This document shows, in pieces, positions 15,133 through 16,249 of a DNA stretch of 16,249 nt. The DNA is from an uncultured bacterium (lineage in GTDB: Bacteria > Pseudomonadota > Gammaproteobacteria > Burkholderiales > Burkholderiaceae_D), in the NCBI GenBank assembly GCA_903872555.1, contig CAIQLE010000303.1:1-16249 (forward strand), given 5' to 3'. A program made the translations under genes and the position numbers. The notes beneath the pieces were generated by a model. It worked only from the letters and a program-made list of their open reading frames with translations. It did not search any database and was not told the DNA's origin. Position 1 is the first letter of the stretch. Each line of letters begins with the position of its first letter.

Positions 15133-16242
<1,110 letters not shown>

Positions 16243-16249
16243 TCACTGC

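Overview
The window looks like chromosomal core sequence from a betaproteobacterium of the order Burkholderiales, most likely close to Oxalobacteraceae. The reasons are the moderately high GC, the conserved neighbourhoods obgE-proB and rppH/proS, the NrdB N-terminus MLSWDDE, and lysine/alanine-rich histone H1-like proteins. The lineage call is inference from remembered protein and synteny patterns. I see no phage, insertion sequence, CRISPR array, rRNA or tRNA.

Layout, left to right. (1) 1-225, minus: the start of a histone H1-like Lys/Ala repeat protein cut by the window edge. (2) 226-658: no gene; two hairpins and a good minus-strand terminator. (3) 659-4868, minus: nrdA then nrdB, the class Ia ribonucleotide reductase. 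Upstream of nrdA lies a sigma-70-like promoter overlapped by two palindromes 31 bp apart, which I read as paired NrdR boxes, followed by a long structured leader. (4) 5164-8005, minus: a ypjD/ccsA-like membrane gene, a small PP0621-type zinc-ribbon protein, a sigma-54 activator resembling PilR but lacking its receiver domain, and ampD. (5) 8101-10233, plus: ffh (SRP GTPase), a 291-bp gap with repeats, and a protein joining an H1-like tail to a SWIB domain, closed by a strong terminator usable from both sides. (6) 10282-12644, minus: proS followed 5 nt later by a secreted lytic transglycosylase. (7) 12820-13934, plus: rppH overlapping a CNP1-like exported protein. (8) 14011-16239, minus: obgE followed 3 nt later by proB.

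Most genes are housekeeping: dNTP supply, membrane protein targeting, prolyl-tRNA charging, mRNA 5'-end processing, proline synthesis, ribosome assembly, and cell-wall turnover and recycling. The parts most worth a second look are the nrdAB control region, the receiver-less PilR-like regulator, the H1-tail/SWIB fusion with a related tail protein 10 kb away, and the structured non-coding stretches at 226-658 and 9469-9759. I found no convincing wholly new system.
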